Source: Kocuria marina (GTDB lineage: Bacteria > Actinomycetota > Actinomycetes > Actinomycetales > Micrococcaceae). Taken from it: 64,000 bases of DNA. Under the pieces are notes generated by a model. That model made no database searches. It was given only the letters and a program-made list of their open reading frames with translations, and was not told the DNA's origin. The stretch covers positions 1 to 64,000 of the forward strand of contig BMZV01000005.1 in the NCBI GenBank assembly GCA_014652975.1, in the 5' to 3' direction. The position numbers and the translations under genes were made by a program. Positions 26,375 through 36,176 of this stretch are shown here, piece by piece. Position 1 is the stretch's first letter. Each line of letters starts with the position of its first letter.

Positions 26375-27016
26375 GTGTCTGTGAAGATTCTCGTCGTGGA
26401 TAACTACGACAGCTTTGTCTACACCTTGGTGGGGTATCTGCAGCAATTGGGGGCCCAGACGACCGTGGTGCGCAACGACGACCTGGACGTCGCCGCGGCC
26501 ACCGCTCTCGCCGGTGAACACCAGGGTGTCCTGCTGTCCCCCGGCCCCGGTGCCCCCGCGGACGCCGGCGTGTGCGCGGACCTGATCCGCTGGGCGGAGC
26601 ACACCAGGACACCGTTGCTCGGCGTGTGCCTGGGCCACCAGGCGCTCGGTGAGGTCTACGGCGCTCGCGTGGGCCACGCCCAACAGCTCATGCACGGCAA
26701 GACGTCCCAGTTGGTGCACCACGGGGACAGCGTCTTCCCCTCGGTCCCGTCGCCGTTCACCGCGACCCGGTACCACTCGCTCGCCGTGGCCGCGGACACC
26801 GTCCCGGACTGCCTCGAGGTCACCGCGACCACCGAAGACGGGCAGGTGGTCATGGGTCTCAAGCACCGCTCCGCCCCGCTGCACGGTGTGCAGTTCCACC
26901 CAGAGTCCGTGCTCACGGAGGGTGGCTACCTCATGCTCGGCAACTGGCTCGAGGAAGTGGGCCAGCACGGTGCCGCCGCAGCGGCCGCGGGGTTGTCCCC
27001 GCTCATGACCGCCTGA
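26375..27016 (+). CDS. Glutamine amidotransferase, anthranilate/aminodeoxychorismate synthase component II
   Basis: A 213-residue class I amidotransferase. N-terminus VKILVVDNYDSFVYTLVGYL; oxyanion LLSPGPGAPADAG; nucleophile GVCLGHQALGE; His and Glu of the triad in GVQFHPESVLTEGG. It supplies ammonia from glutamine to a chorismate-using partner (TrpE or PabB), which is not in the window. In actinobacteria this orphan subunit between crgA and pknB is often labelled pabA or trpG, and it may serve both pathways. GTG start with AGGAG upstream. Confidence 0.9.
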   Translation: MSVKILVVDNYDSFVYTLVGYLQQLGAQTTVVRNDDLDVAAATALAGEHQGVLLSPGPGAPADAGVCADLIRWAEHTRTPLLGVCLGHQALGEVYGARVGHAQQLMHGKTSQLVHHGDSVFPSVPSPFTATRYHSLAVAADTVPDCLEVTATTEDGQVVMGLKHRSAPLHGVQFHPESVLTEGGYLMLGNWLEEVGQHGAAAAAAGLSPLMTA

Positions 27017-27107
27017 GAACCAGTTCCGTCAGAGGCACCCGGACCGCACACTCCGTCGGAGCGAGGTCCGTCGAAGCAAGGCCCCGCACAGTAAGGCCCG
27101 GCCGATC

Positions 27108-29078
27108 TCAGCCGTCGCCCCCGCGGGATGCGGTGGGGCGACTCGTGGGCTGGGGCTGCGTGGGTTGGGGTGCGGCATCCGTGGGTTCGGCGGGAGTCGT
27201 GGGTTCCGTCGTGGGCTCGTCCTCGTTCGTCGGGGACGGGGTGGGGCTCGGCGTGGGCGTCACCTTCCGGGCCACCGTGAGCGTGATCGTGGATCCCTGG
27301 CTCACGGAGGACCCCGCGGGAGCGGACTGCCGCAGCACCGTGCCAGCCTCAGCATCCTCGGTCTCGCGGATCTCCACGTCGTAGTTGAGCCGCACGTCGT
27401 CCGCCCGCAAGACCTGTTCGGCCTCCGCGCGGCTGCGGCCGACGACGTCCGGGACCGTGACCTTGCCCGTGGACACCTGCAGTTTGACCGCGCTGTCCCG
27501 GGCCACCGAGGCGCCCTGTCCGGGATCGGTCGAGAGCACCACGTTGTGGGGCACGGTGGCGCTGTTGACCGTGCTGACCGGGCCCGCCGTGAGGCCGGCC
27601 TGCTGCAGGGACTGGCGGGCGTAGTCCAAGGATTGGCCCACGAGATCGTTGGGCACGGTCACGTTCTCGGGCCCCTCGGAGACCACGACGGCCACCGAGG
27701 ACCCCTGGTCCACCTGGGTCCCCGCGGCGGGGCTCATGCTGATCACGTGCTTGTCCGGCACGCTGTCACTGTGCTGCGTGGTGAACGTGGGGTTCAGCCC
27801 CGCGTCCCGCAGGGTGTTCTCCGCCGTGGTGCTGTCCATCCCCGTGACCTGGGGGACGCTCACCTGCGCGACCTGTTCGACCTGCTGGTCCTGCCACCAC
27901 CGCACGCCCAGCACGGTCCCGCCGACCAGCAGCGCGAGCACGAGCAGCAGCACCACGGGCACCACCCACAGGGACCTGCGACGGCGCCGCTCGTACGGCG
28001 CGGAGGCGGACGCGGGGGCGGCGACGGGCGCTGGGTCGTCGGCCGCGGCGTCGTCGTCGAACCGGCCGTACTGTGCGGAGACGGTGGGCTCGGCGTCCTC
28101 GCTGCGTCCCGCGGCGGTCACGGCGGCGGCCGGGGTACCGGCGCCCACCGCGGGCAGGGTCTTGGTGTGAGAGTCGGCGGTGTGGGTGACGTCGATGGGC
28201 TGGGTCGCCCCGAGGTTGCCGGGCAGTTGCCCGCCGAGTTCCCGCAGCGACCGGCGCATCTGCCCGGCATCCACGAACCGGTCCCGGGGGTCCTTGGCCA
28301 GGGCACGCTCCATGAACCGGTCCACGGCGGGCGGCAACTGCGGGTTCAACGCCGACGGCGCGGGCGGCGCGTCCCGCACGTGCTGCGCGGCGATCGCCAC
28401 GGAGGATTCCCCCACGAACGGCGCGCGCCCGGTCAGCAACTCGAAGAGCACGCACGCGGCGGAGTACAGGTCCGAACGGGGATCCACCGCGGCCCCGCTG
28501 GCCTGTTCGGGGGAAAGGTACTGTGCGGTGCCGAGCACGGCCTGGGACTGGGTCAGCGCGGCCTGCGTGTCCTCCACGGCACGCGCGATCCCGAAGTCCA
28601 TGACCTTGACGCTGCCGTCCGGGGTGACCTTGACGTTGGCGGGTTTGATGTCCCGGTGCACGATCCCCGCGCGGTGGCTGAAGGACAGGGCGTCCATGAT
28701 GCCGAGCATGTACTCGATGGCCTGTTCCGGAGTGACCCCCGGCCCGTGCATGAGTTCCCGCAGTGTGCGCCCGGGGACGTATTCCATGACGATGTAGGGG
28801 CGCAGGACACCGTCCGGGCCCTGGGGGCGGATTTCCCCGGTGTCGTAGATGGCCACGATCGAGTGGTGGTTGAGGGACGCCACGGCGTGGGCCTCGCGCT
28901 GGAACCGCTCGTGGAACGTCTCATCCGCGGCCAGTTCCGGACGCAGGATCTTGATGGCCACGCGGCGGCCCAGGCGAACGTCCTGTCCCACGTGCACCGT
29001 GGCCATGCCACCGCGGCCGATGACCTCACCGACCTCGTACCGGTCGTTGATCAGATCCGGCAGTCCCGACGTCCCCAT
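27108..29078 (-). CDS. pknB: Ser/Thr protein kinase PknB with three PASTA domains
   Basis: A 656-residue transmembrane kinase. Kinase domain, residues about 14-280: Gly loop IGRGGMATVHVG, VAIKILRPE (Lys), catalytic loop IVHRDIKPANV, DFGIARA, and activation loop LTQSQAVLGTAQYLSPEQ. A juxtamembrane linker and one helix (VVPVVLLLVLALLVGGTVLGV) follow, then three extracellular PASTA repeats (starting VSVPQVTG, VTVPNDLVG, VTVPDVVG), and a Pro/Thr-rich tail. PknB senses muropeptides or lipid II and controls elongation and division. Last gene of the operon, 5 nt after the PknA-like kinase. M. tuberculosis PknB has four PASTA repeats. Confidence 0.95.
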   Translation of the reverse strand: MGTSGLPDLINDRYEVGEVIGRGGMATVHVGQDVRLGRRVAIKILRPELAADETFHERFQREAHAVASLNHHSIVAIYDTGEIRPQGPDGVLRPYIVMEYVPGRTLRELMHGPGVTPEQAIEYMLGIMDALSFSHRAGIVHRDIKPANVKVTPDGSVKVMDFGIARAVEDTQAALTQSQAVLGTAQYLSPEQASGAAVDPRSDLYSAACVLFELLTGRAPFVGESSVAIAAQHVRDAPPAPSALNPQLPPAVDRFMERALAKDPRDRFVDAGQMRRSLRELGGQLPGNLGATQPIDVTHTADSHTKTLPAVGAGTPAAAVTAAGRSEDAEPTVSAQYGRFDDDAAADDPAPVAAPASASAPYERRRRRSLWVVPVVLLLVLALLVGGTVLGVRWWQDQQVEQVAQVSVPQVTGMDSTTAENTLRDAGLNPTFTTQHSDSVPDKHVISMSPAAGTQVDQGSSVAVVVSEGPENVTVPNDLVGQSLDYARQSLQQAGLTAGPVSTVNSATVPHNVVLSTDPGQGASVARDSAVKLQVSTGKVTVPDVVGRSRAEAEQVLRADDVRLNYDVEIRETEDAEAGTVLRQSAPAGSSVSQGSTITLTVARKVTPTPSPTPSPTNEDEPTTEPTTPAEPTDAAPQPTQPQPTSRPTASRGGDG

Positions 29079-29083
29079 GCGTG

Positions 29084-30895
29084 TCAGCCGCCCGCGCCGC
29101 TGACGGGAGCGCTCGGAGCCGCGAGCGCCCCGTCACCGGTGCCCTGCACGGGGTTGGACTGCCCGGATCCTGCCTCGGTGCGGGCGCTCTGATCCGTGGT
29201 CCCCTGGGCACCGGTGTCCGCCTGGGTGTTCGCCCCGTTCTGGCCGGTCTCCTCGGCACCGTTGGTGGCTCCGTTACCGGCCCCGCCGTTGTCCGCGCCG
29301 TCGCCGTTACCGGCGCCGTTGCCCCCGCCGTTGGTGGGAGCGGGCTGAGCGGTCTGCTGCGGTGCCTGGGTGTTCTGGTTCTGCTCGGGCTGTTGCTGCG
29401 GTGACTGCGTGGCACCGGTGCCCCCGGTCCCGGCCCCCGGGGTCGTCTGGGCACCCGGGGTCCACGCGACGTACATCACCACGGTGGAACCGACCTTCAC
29501 CCGCGAACCGGCCGCGGGTTCCACGGAGACCACGGTGTTCTCCGCCTGACCCGTGCCCTGCTGCAGCCGCTTGTCCACGTTCACGCCCATGGCGGTGATC
29601 TCGGAGGCGACCTGGTCCGCGTCGCGGCCCACCATGTTGGCGGGCAACACCACGGTGTTCGCGGTGGGGCTCACGGTGGAGGACGTGACGGTGCCCGGTG
29701 CGGGGGAGCCGGAATCGCCCCGCGAGGAGAAGAAGTACACCCCGGCCACGGCCAGGGCCACCAGAAGTGCGAGCAGCGGCAACAACCACGCCCACACGGA
29801 CGTCTTGCGCCGCTCACCCTGCGGGGTGGAACCGCGCTGCGAGCTCGGTGGCCGGTTCACGGCGTCGAACTGTGCGGTAGAGGGGTGGGCGCTGTACTTG
29901 GGGTCCGGCTGGGCCGCGGCCGCGGCCGAACCGGTCACTCCCGCGGCGGCCGTCCCGGATATGGGCCGGGTGCTCGGTCCCGAGACCGGTGCGATGGCCT
30001 CGGTGGGCTGCTCGTCGGAGAAGTCCTGGGACAGGAACGGCTGCATCCCCGGGACCATCGTGACCGCGGCCGTGACGTCCCCGCGGCGCAGCGCATCCAC
30101 GGCGTTGGCGAGCTTGCCCGCGTTCTCCGGGCGTTCCTCCGGGTCCTTGGCGAGCATGGACATGATGAGGGCGCGCACCGGGTCCGGGATGGAGTCCGGC
30201 AGCGCGGGAGGGTTGTCGTTGACCTGGGCCAGGGCGATCGCGATCTGGGATTCCCCCGTGAAGGGGCGCCGGCCGGCGAGCAGTTCATAGCCGATGATCC
30301 CCAGGGAGTAGATGTCCGAGGAACCCGTGGCGGTCTGACCGGTGGCCTGCTCGGGGGCCAGGTACTGGGCCGTGCCCATGACCTGGCCGGTGGCCGTGAG
30401 CGGCACCTGGTCCGCTAGCCGGGCGATGCCGAAGTCGGTGACCTTGACGCGGTTGTCCGGGGTGATGATCAGGTTGCCGGGCTTCACGTCCCGGTGCACG
30501 AGCCCTTGCGCGTGCGCGGCGGCCAGGGCGCGGGCGGTCTGGCCGATGTAGTTCAGGACCGTGTCCGGGTCCAACGACTTCTGCCGGTCGATGATATTGG
30601 ACAGCGGTTCGCCGGGCACGAGTTCCATGACCAGGAACGCGGAGCCCTCGTCCTCGCCGTAGTCGAAGACGTTGGCCACACCCGGGTGGTTGAGCAGGGC
30701 GGTGTGACGGGCCTCCGCCCGGAACCGCTGCAGGAACGTGGGATCCCCGTTGTACTCGTCCTTGAGGATCTTCACCGCGACGATCCGACCCAGGACCTGA
30801 TCCTTGGCCTTCCACACCTCGCCCATGCCGCCGATGGCAATTCGTTCCGTCAGGGCGTAACGACCGCCCAGGGTGGTGTTCGACGATGGTCTCAC
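29084..30895 (-). CDS. pknA: Ser/Thr protein kinase, PknA-like, with one PASTA domain
   Basis: A 603-residue kinase: [59 protein letters not shown]. One transmembrane helix ([21 protein letters not shown]) is followed by an extracellular PASTA-like module ([19 protein letters not shown] through [10 protein letters not shown]) and about 120 residues rich in Asn, Gly, Gln and Thr. Mycobacterial PknA has no PASTA, so this architecture differs from the model. GTG at 30895 overlaps the pbpA stop (GTGA) and is chosen over an upstream frame extension. Confidence 0.9.
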   Translation of the reverse strand: MRPSSNTTLGGRYALTERIAIGGMGEVWKAKDQVLGRIVAVKILKDEYNGDPTFLQRFRAEARHTALLNHPGVANVFDYGEDEGSAFLVMELVPGEPLSNIIDRQKSLDPDTVLNYIGQTARALAAAHAQGLVHRDVKPGNLIITPDNRVKVTDFGIARLADQVPLTATGQVMGTAQYLAPEQATGQTATGSSDIYSLGIIGYELLAGRRPFTGESQIAIALAQVNDNPPALPDSIPDPVRALIMSMLAKDPEERPENAGKLANAVDALRRGDVTAAVTMVPGMQPFLSQDFSDEQPTEAIAPVSGPSTRPISGTAAAGVTGSAAAAAQPDPKYSAHPSTAQFDAVNRPPSSQRGSTPQGERRKTSVWAWLLPLLALLVALAVAGVYFFSSRGDSGSPAPGTVTSSTVSPTANTVVLPANMVGRDADQVASEITAMGVNVDKRLQQGTGQAENTVVSVEPAAGSRVKVGSTVVMYVAWTPGAQTTPGAGTGGTGATQSPQQQPEQNQNTQAPQQTAQPAPTNGGGNGAGNGDGADNGGAGNGATNGAEETGQNGANTQADTGAQGTTDQSARTEAGSGQSNPVQGTGDGALAAPSAPVSGAGG

Positions 30896-32334
30896 TTGTT
30901 CAACACCGCCTCGAAGAGTTGCCGTGCACTGGGGCTGGTCAGGGAAGACCCTGTGGTGACGTCCACGTCCTCGACCACCACGGCCACCGCCAACTGGGGG
31001 TCGTCGGCGGGCGCGAATCCAGTGAACCACGAATCGTTCAATCCGTCCCTGCCGATCTCCGCCGTGCCGGTCTTCCCGGCCACCTCCACGCCGGGCACGG
31101 CCGCGCCGGACGCGATGCCGTTACTGACCACGGAGGTCATCAGGTCCTTGACGGTGCCCGCGGTCTCCGCGTCCGTGGAGCGGCGCAGCTGCTCGGCCTG
31201 GAACTGGTCGATCACGGACAGGTCCGAGGAGCGCACGGTCTTGATGAGGCTGGGACGCATCATCACACCGTCGTTGGCTATAGCCGCGGAGGTCATGGCC
31301 ACCTGCAGCGGGGTGGTGCGGACGTCGTACTGCCCGATCGAGGACAGGGCGAGCTGGGCCTGATTCATGTCCTCGGGGAACACGGACGGGGTGACCTGCA
31401 GCGGGATGTCCAGGTTCTGGCCGTAGCCGAAGTTCTGCGCGGTCTGGCGGATCTTGTCCTGGCCCAGGTCCATGGCGATGTGCGCGAACGGGGTGTTGCA
31501 GGACTGCTCGAGCGCGAAGCGCAGGTCCACCTGGGAGCGCGCGGCACACCCGCCCTGGCGGTAGTTGGGCAGGCTAACTGTCGTGTCCGGGAGCGGGAGC
31601 TCGTTGGGGTTCGGCAGCGTGGTGTCGGTCGTGTACTTCCCGGACTCCAGCGCGGCCACGGTGTCGATGATCTTGAACGTGGAACCGGGGGAGTACAGGT
31701 CCCCGCTGATCGCGCGGTTCACGAGCGGCTTGTCCGGGTCCGCGTTCAGGGACTGGGCGGCTGCGACCACCTGGTTCGTGTCGTGCGAGGACAGGGCGTT
31801 CGCGTCGTAGCTCTTGCGGGAGACCATGGCCTTGATCTCGCCGGTCTTGGGGTCCACGGCCACGATGGAGCCGTTGTGACCCTCCAGTGCGTTGTACGCG
31901 ATGCGCTGCAGCTCGGGGTCCAGGGTCAGCTCCACCGAGGCGCCCTTGGGTTGGTTCCCGGAGAACAGGGACACCACGCGGTCGTAGAACTGGTCGTCGG
32001 ACGCGCCCGAGAGCTGGTCACCCATGGCGGATTCGAGTCCCGTGGCCCCGTAGACCAGGGAGAAGTACCCGGTGAGGTTCGCGTACAGGGGGGAGTCCGA
32101 GTAGACGCGCTGGTGCGCGAAGTCGCCGTCCGCGGGCACGGAGCGAGCGATCTCCTTCCCGCCCACGAGGATCGAGCCGCGGTCCCGGCCGAACTGTTCG
32201 TACAGCGTGCGGTTGTTCCACGGGTTGGCCTGGAGGGCGTTGGCCGCGAAGAACTGCACGTACGTCAGTGTCAGTAGTAGCACCACCATGATGGCCACGG
32301 CCATGAGCCACATGCGCCGGATCGCCTTGTTCAC
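30892..32334 (-). CDS. pbpA: Penicillin-binding protein transpeptidase (PbpA)
   Basis: A 480-residue class B PBP. A single N-terminal membrane anchor ([19 protein letters not shown]), a dimerisation-type domain, then the transpeptidase with SPGSTFK (SxxK), SCN (SxN, in LEQSCNTPF) and GKTGTAE (KTG). It cross-links peptidoglycan during growth and division and works with the SEDS protein encoded just upstream. Coupled by 4-nt overlaps to both neighbours. Confidence 0.94.
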   Translation of the reverse strand: MNKAIRRMWLMAVAIMVVLLLTLTYVQFFAANALQANPWNNRTLYEQFGRDRGSILVGGKEIARSVPADGDFAHQRVYSDSPLYANLTGYFSLVYGATGLESAMGDQLSGASDDQFYDRVVSLFSGNQPKGASVELTLDPELQRIAYNALEGHNGSIVAVDPKTGEIKAMVSRKSYDANALSSHDTNQVVAAAQSLNADPDKPLVNRAISGDLYSPGSTFKIIDTVAALESGKYTTDTTLPNPNELPLPDTTVSLPNYRQGGCAARSQVDLRFALEQSCNTPFAHIAMDLGQDKIRQTAQNFGYGQNLDIPLQVTPSVFPEDMNQAQLALSSIGQYDVRTTPLQVAMTSAAIANDGVMMRPSLIKTVRSSDLSVIDQFQAEQLRRSTDAETAGTVKDLMTSVVSNGIASGAAVPGVEVAGKTGTAEIGRDGLNDSWFTGFAPADDPQLAVAVVVEDVDVTTGSSLTSPSARQLFEAVLNK

Positions 32335-34061
32335 CGGGTCCCCCCTTCCTGATCGTGCGCGTTGCCGCCGGATGCGCCGCGTTCACCGGACGACGACGCC
32401 GCGTCACCCCCGGTGCGGTCGCTCCGGGAGGCGCGCGTGGCGCCGTAGCCGGCGGAACCGCTCGAGCGATGCGTGATCCGCGAGATCGCCTCGGTCGCGG
32501 ATGCCGATTCCGCCGCGCCCGGGGACGCCGCGGCGTCGTGGGATACGGACGTGGTCCGCGACAGCGACGGGGTGGGCTCCGTGGCCGGCTCCCGGGCCGG
32601 GGCGGCGTCGGCGCCGTCGGTGCGGGTGCGCTCGTCGTCGCGGCGTTCCTCGCGGGCGCGGAGGCGGCGCTCGAAGGTCGCGAGGTCCTCGTCCGTGGCG
32701 GGACCGGTGACCACGGGGCGCCGCGCGCTGTGGGAGATGGCCAGCAGGATCGCCACGATGATCCAGTTGGACAGCAGGGACGACCCACCGGCGGACATGA
32801 ACGGGGTGGTCAGACCGGTCAGCGGCAGCAACCGCGTGACACCGCCGATCACCACGAGCAACTGCAGCACCATGAGCGAGGACAGGCCCGCGGCCAACAG
32901 CTTGCCGAACGCATCACGGGTACCCAGGGCCGCGCGCAACCCGCGGGTCGCGAAGAGCAGGAACATCACCAGGATCGCGCCGAGCCCGATCAGCCCGAGC
33001 TCCTCACCGAACGCCGTGATGATCATGTCCGAATTGGAATAGGAGACCAGGTCCGGGCGCCCCTGACCCAGGCCCTGACCGAACAGTCCGCCGGAGGCCA
33101 GACCGAACAGTCCCTGCACGATCTGCGCCGAGCCACCGGGGGAGCGGTTGTAGACGTCCGGGTTGAAGGCGTCCAGCCACGCGTCCAGGCGCAGGGCCAC
33201 GTGGGAGAACATGCGGCTCGCGGCGAAACCTCCCACGGCCATGAGCAGCACGCCCAGCACGATCCAGCCCAGGCGTCCCGTGGCCAGGTAGACCATGGCC
33301 AGGAACAGGCCGAAGAACATGATGGCGGTACCCATGTCCTTCTGCAGCACCAGCACGCCGATCGCGATCACCCACGCCGCGAGCATGGGGGCGATGTCCC
33401 GGAACCGGGGCAGGCGCACGGGGCCGATCTTGCGCCCAGCCAGCAGGATCAGGTCCCGGTTGGTCGAGAGGTAGCCCGCGAAGAAGATGGCCAGCGTGAT
33501 CTTGGCGATCTCACCGGGCTGGAACGTGCGCCCGGCCACCGAGATCCACAGTCGGGCGCCGTTGATCTCCACGCCGAGGCCCGGGATCATGGGCAGCAGC
33601 AGGAGCACGGCGGAGAGCAGCAACATGATGTACGTGACGTTGCGCAGTCGCCGGTGGTCCTTGAGCAACCACAGCACCACGCAGCACGCGAGCATGGCCA
33701 CGCCGGTCCACACCACCTGGGTGTTGGCGGCACTCTGGTTGGTGGACAGGTCGATGCGGTGGATCATCGCCAGCCCGAGCCCGTTGAGCGCCACGGCCAG
33801 CGGGAGCAGGTAGGGGTCCGCGTAGCGCGCACGGATCCACAGCACCACGTGCACCAGCAGGGCGCCCACGCCCAGCACGGTGCCGCTCATGATGATGTGG
33901 CGGGGATCCGCTTGGGCGCGTTCGGGATCCACCAGGATGTTGGCGCCCATGCCGATCGCCAGGGCCACGAGCAGCAACAGCAACTCGGTGATCCGCCGCG
34001 GCCTGGGGCGCACGGGAGCCTCTGTGCCGCGCTCGGGCGCGGCGTTCACGGTCGAACTCAT
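32331..34061 (-). CDS. rodA: SEDS peptidoglycan glycosyltransferase (FtsW/RodA)
   Basis: A 576-residue polytopic membrane protein with about ten to twelve helices between residues 25 and 450. Family motifs: LWISVAGRTFQPGEIAKI, LLQKDMGTAIMFFGLFLAMVY (catalytic Asp region), FGEELGLIG and GLTTPFMSAGGSSLLSNW. SEDS proteins polymerise lipid II and pair with class B PBPs, here PbpA. The last 130 residues are a charged, Ser/Thr-rich cytoplasmic tail, plausible substrate for PknA/PknB phosphorylation. FtsW and RodA are not separable from sequence alone; the pbpA-pknB context favours RodA. Confidence 0.93.
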   Translation of the reverse strand: MSSTVNAAPERGTEAPVRPRPRRITELLLLLVALAIGMGANILVDPERAQADPRHIIMSGTVLGVGALLVHVVLWIRARYADPYLLPLAVALNGLGLAMIHRIDLSTNQSAANTQVVWTGVAMLACCVVLWLLKDHRRLRNVTYIMLLLSAVLLLLPMIPGLGVEINGARLWISVAGRTFQPGEIAKITLAIFFAGYLSTNRDLILLAGRKIGPVRLPRFRDIAPMLAAWVIAIGVLVLQKDMGTAIMFFGLFLAMVYLATGRLGWIVLGVLLMAVGGFAASRMFSHVALRLDAWLDAFNPDVYNRSPGGSAQIVQGLFGLASGGLFGQGLGQGRPDLVSYSNSDMIITAFGEELGLIGLGAILVMFLLFATRGLRAALGTRDAFGKLLAAGLSSLMVLQLLVVIGGVTRLLPLTGLTTPFMSAGGSSLLSNWIIVAILLAISHSARRPVVTGPATDEDLATFERRLRAREERRDDERTRTDGADAAPAREPATEPTPSLSRTTSVSHDAAASPGAAESASATEAISRITHRSSGSAGYGATRASRSDRTGGDAASSSGERGASGGNAHDQEGGTR

Positions 34062-35650
34062 CGGTTCTCACCCCCGGGGGTCCCCGAGGCACCGGGGGAC
34101 GTGCGCGGGGTGGCCGAGCCACTCGGCGACGCGCTCGCGGACGGGTTCGGTGTGGGGGTCGTGACCGTCACCCGGCCCGTGGGGCGGGGTTCGGGTCCGC
34201 GCGAGGACTCCAGGTCCGCGACGATCTGTTCGGCCTCCTCGCGGCTGCCCGCGGGGATCGTGGCGCGCACGCGGTCCTGCGCGTACTGGGACAGGGAGTC
34301 CACGGGGATCTCGGTGGTCGCGCTCAACTCGCTCAGCGAAATGGGACCCAGGGACTGCGAGACCCCCTGGAACACGGCCACGTGACCCCGGTCCTCACCC
34401 ACGTAGTACTGGGACGAGGTCCACGCGCGCGCACCCCACCCGCCGAGCAGCAGCGCGAGGGCGAGCACGACGACGCCCACGATCCACGCCGCACGACGGC
34501 GTTTGGTCCCGCGCGCGGGGTCGTCACCCTTGCGACGCAACAGGCTGCGTACCTCGGCGGGATCGGTGGTCACGTCCAGCGTGGAGGTCGCGAGCATCGT
34601 GGCGCGGCGCTGGATCGCCGAATCCGAGACGGTAGGGATACGCCCCGTCTGGGTCGCGTTCGCCGCGGCACCCACGAGCAGGTGGGGACGCTCGGCCAGG
34701 TCCCGGCGCAGCACGGAGGCCGAGGACTGGGTGGGCTGCGATGTGGTGTGGGGGTAGCCGGGTTCGCGGTAGTCGGTGCCGCCGCCGGCCACGGGGGAGT
34801 CCATGGGTCCGTCCCAGTGCTCCACCTCGGACTCGCTCATGAGTTGCTCATCCGACGTGCGGGACTGATCCGGCACGGCCCCCTGGCTCTCCCCGGTCAT
34901 GGGGTGGGCCTCGCTGCCCTGGGGGACCTCGTCCACCTGCACCACAACCACGGTCACGTTGTCCGGGGCCCCGCGGTCCAGGGTCAGTTCCACGAGGGAG
35001 TTCACGATCTGGTTCAGATCCCCCGTGGAGCGCATCACGTTCTCGATGGTCTGAGCGTTCACCACCGCGTTGAGGCCGTCGGAGCACAGCAACCAGCGCT
35101 CACCCACGGCCGGGCGCACGGTGCGCACCTCGAGTTCGGGGGAGGCGTCCACGTCACCGAGCACCCGCATGAGCACGTTCTTGTGGGGGTGGGTCTCGGC
35201 CTCCTCGGGCTGCAACCGGCCCTCGTCGATCAGCCGCTGGACGAACGTGTGGTCGGTAGTGACCTGCTCGAAACCCTCGGCCTCGGACAATCGGTACGCG
35301 CGGGAGTCCCCGATGTGCGCCACGCAGATCTCGTCCCCGTCGATCAGCAGGGACGTCACGGTGGTGCCCATCCCGCCCAACCGTGGATTGGACTGCACGA
35401 GTTTCGCGAGGTTCTGGTTGGCGTTCTGGATCTCGTCCGCGAGCACGGTCTCGGCGTCACCGTCGTAACCGGCGTGGTCCAGGTGGGTCAGGTCGATCAC
35501 CGCGGAGGCCGAGGCGACGTCACCCCCCACGTGACCACCCATCCCGTCCGCGACGACGGCCAGGTAGCGGCCGGCGTAGGCGGAGTCGTCGTTCTTGGAA
35601 CGGGCCCGGCCCACGTCGGAGCGAGCAGCATATCGGAAAGCAATGGGCAT
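34058..35650 (-). CDS. pstP: PP2C-type Ser/Thr phosphatase PstP
   Basis: A 530-residue protein: PP2C domain (residues about 5-240) with RSKNDDSAY, VVADGMGGHVGGDVAS, GTTVTSLLID, AHIGDSRAYR, LCSDGLNAVV and PDNVTVVVVQ, carrying the metal-binding aspartates. A linker, one transmembrane helix (AWIVGVVVLALALLLGGWGA) and an extracellular domain with YYVGEDRGHVAVFQGV follow. PstP reverses PknA/PknB phosphorylation. Its stop overlaps the next gene's start by 4 nt. Confidence 0.95.
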   Translation of the reverse strand: MPIAFRYAARSDVGRARSKNDDSAYAGRYLAVVADGMGGHVGGDVASASAVIDLTHLDHAGYDGDAETVLADEIQNANQNLAKLVQSNPRLGGMGTTVTSLLIDGDEICVAHIGDSRAYRLSEAEGFEQVTTDHTFVQRLIDEGRLQPEEAETHPHKNVLMRVLGDVDASPELEVRTVRPAVGERWLLCSDGLNAVVNAQTIENVMRSTGDLNQIVNSLVELTLDRGAPDNVTVVVVQVDEVPQGSEAHPMTGESQGAVPDQSRTSDEQLMSESEVEHWDGPMDSPVAGGGTDYREPGYPHTTSQPTQSSASVLRRDLAERPHLLVGAAANATQTGRIPTVSDSAIQRRATMLATSTLDVTTDPAEVRSLLRRKGDDPARGTKRRRAAWIVGVVVLALALLLGGWGARAWTSSQYYVGEDRGHVAVFQGVSQSLGPISLSELSATTEIPVDSLSQYAQDRVRATIPAGSREEAEQIVADLESSRGPEPRPTGRVTVTTPTPNPSASASPSGSATPRTSPGASGTPGGENR

Positions 35651-35653
35651 GGG

Positions 35654-36175
35654 CTACGGCCTCAGTTCCATCACGGTGCGCCCCACCCGGAACCGGGCAC
35701 CCGGGTCCACCACGGTGGCGCGGGACAGTCGCTGGTCCTGCAGGTAGGTGCCGTTCGTGGACCCGAGGTCCTCCAGGAACCACTTGGATCCCTGCGCGAA
35801 CAGGCGGGCGTGGCGCCCCGAGGCGTAGTCGTCCTCGAGCGGGATGGTGGCCTCTGCGGAACGGCCCAGCATCACGGGGGCCGATCCCAGTTGGAAGCTC
35901 CGCCCGGCGAGCGGGCCGTCCACGACCACGAGCTGTTGCGCGCGCGTACGCGCACCCCCGGTGGTGGGGGCGGCGGGGCGGGGGTTCTGGGGTGTCTCCT
36001 GGCGGGGTTCCCGTGCGCGGGCGTCACGCAGTTTCTCGCGACCACCGCGCACGGCCGCGCGGGCCTTGCCGCCCACGGTCAGGTCACGCGCCTGGGAGAA
36101 GACCACGGCGGCGATGAAGATCCACAGCAGCGCCAGGAATCCGTAGCGCAGCAGGGTCACGGTCAGTTCGGACAC
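35654..36175 (-). CDS. fhaB: FHA-domain protein FhaB (FipA)
   Basis: A 173-residue protein: N-terminal membrane helix (LLRYGFLALLWIFIAAVVF), basic linker, C-terminal FHA domain (VMLGRSAEATIPLEDDYASGRHARLF, FLEDLGSTNGTYL). FHA domains bind phosphothreonine, and mycobacterial FhaB is a substrate of PknA/PknB linking phospho-signalling to division. It lies 1 nt after fhaA and 3 nt before pstP. Confidence 0.93.
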   Translation of the reverse strand: MSELTVTLLRYGFLALLWIFIAAVVFSQARDLTVGGKARAAVRGGREKLRDARAREPRQETPQNPRPAAPTTGGARTRAQQLVVVDGPLAGRSFQLGSAPVMLGRSAEATIPLEDDYASGRHARLFAQGSKWFLEDLGSTNGTYLQDQRLSRATVVDPGARFRVGRTVMELRP

Positions 36176-36176
36176 G

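Noticed and set aside
32355..34385. A 676-codon plus-strand frame opposite rodA
   Set aside because: Antisense of the SEDS gene; translation is Gln/His/Arg-rich and not protein-like.
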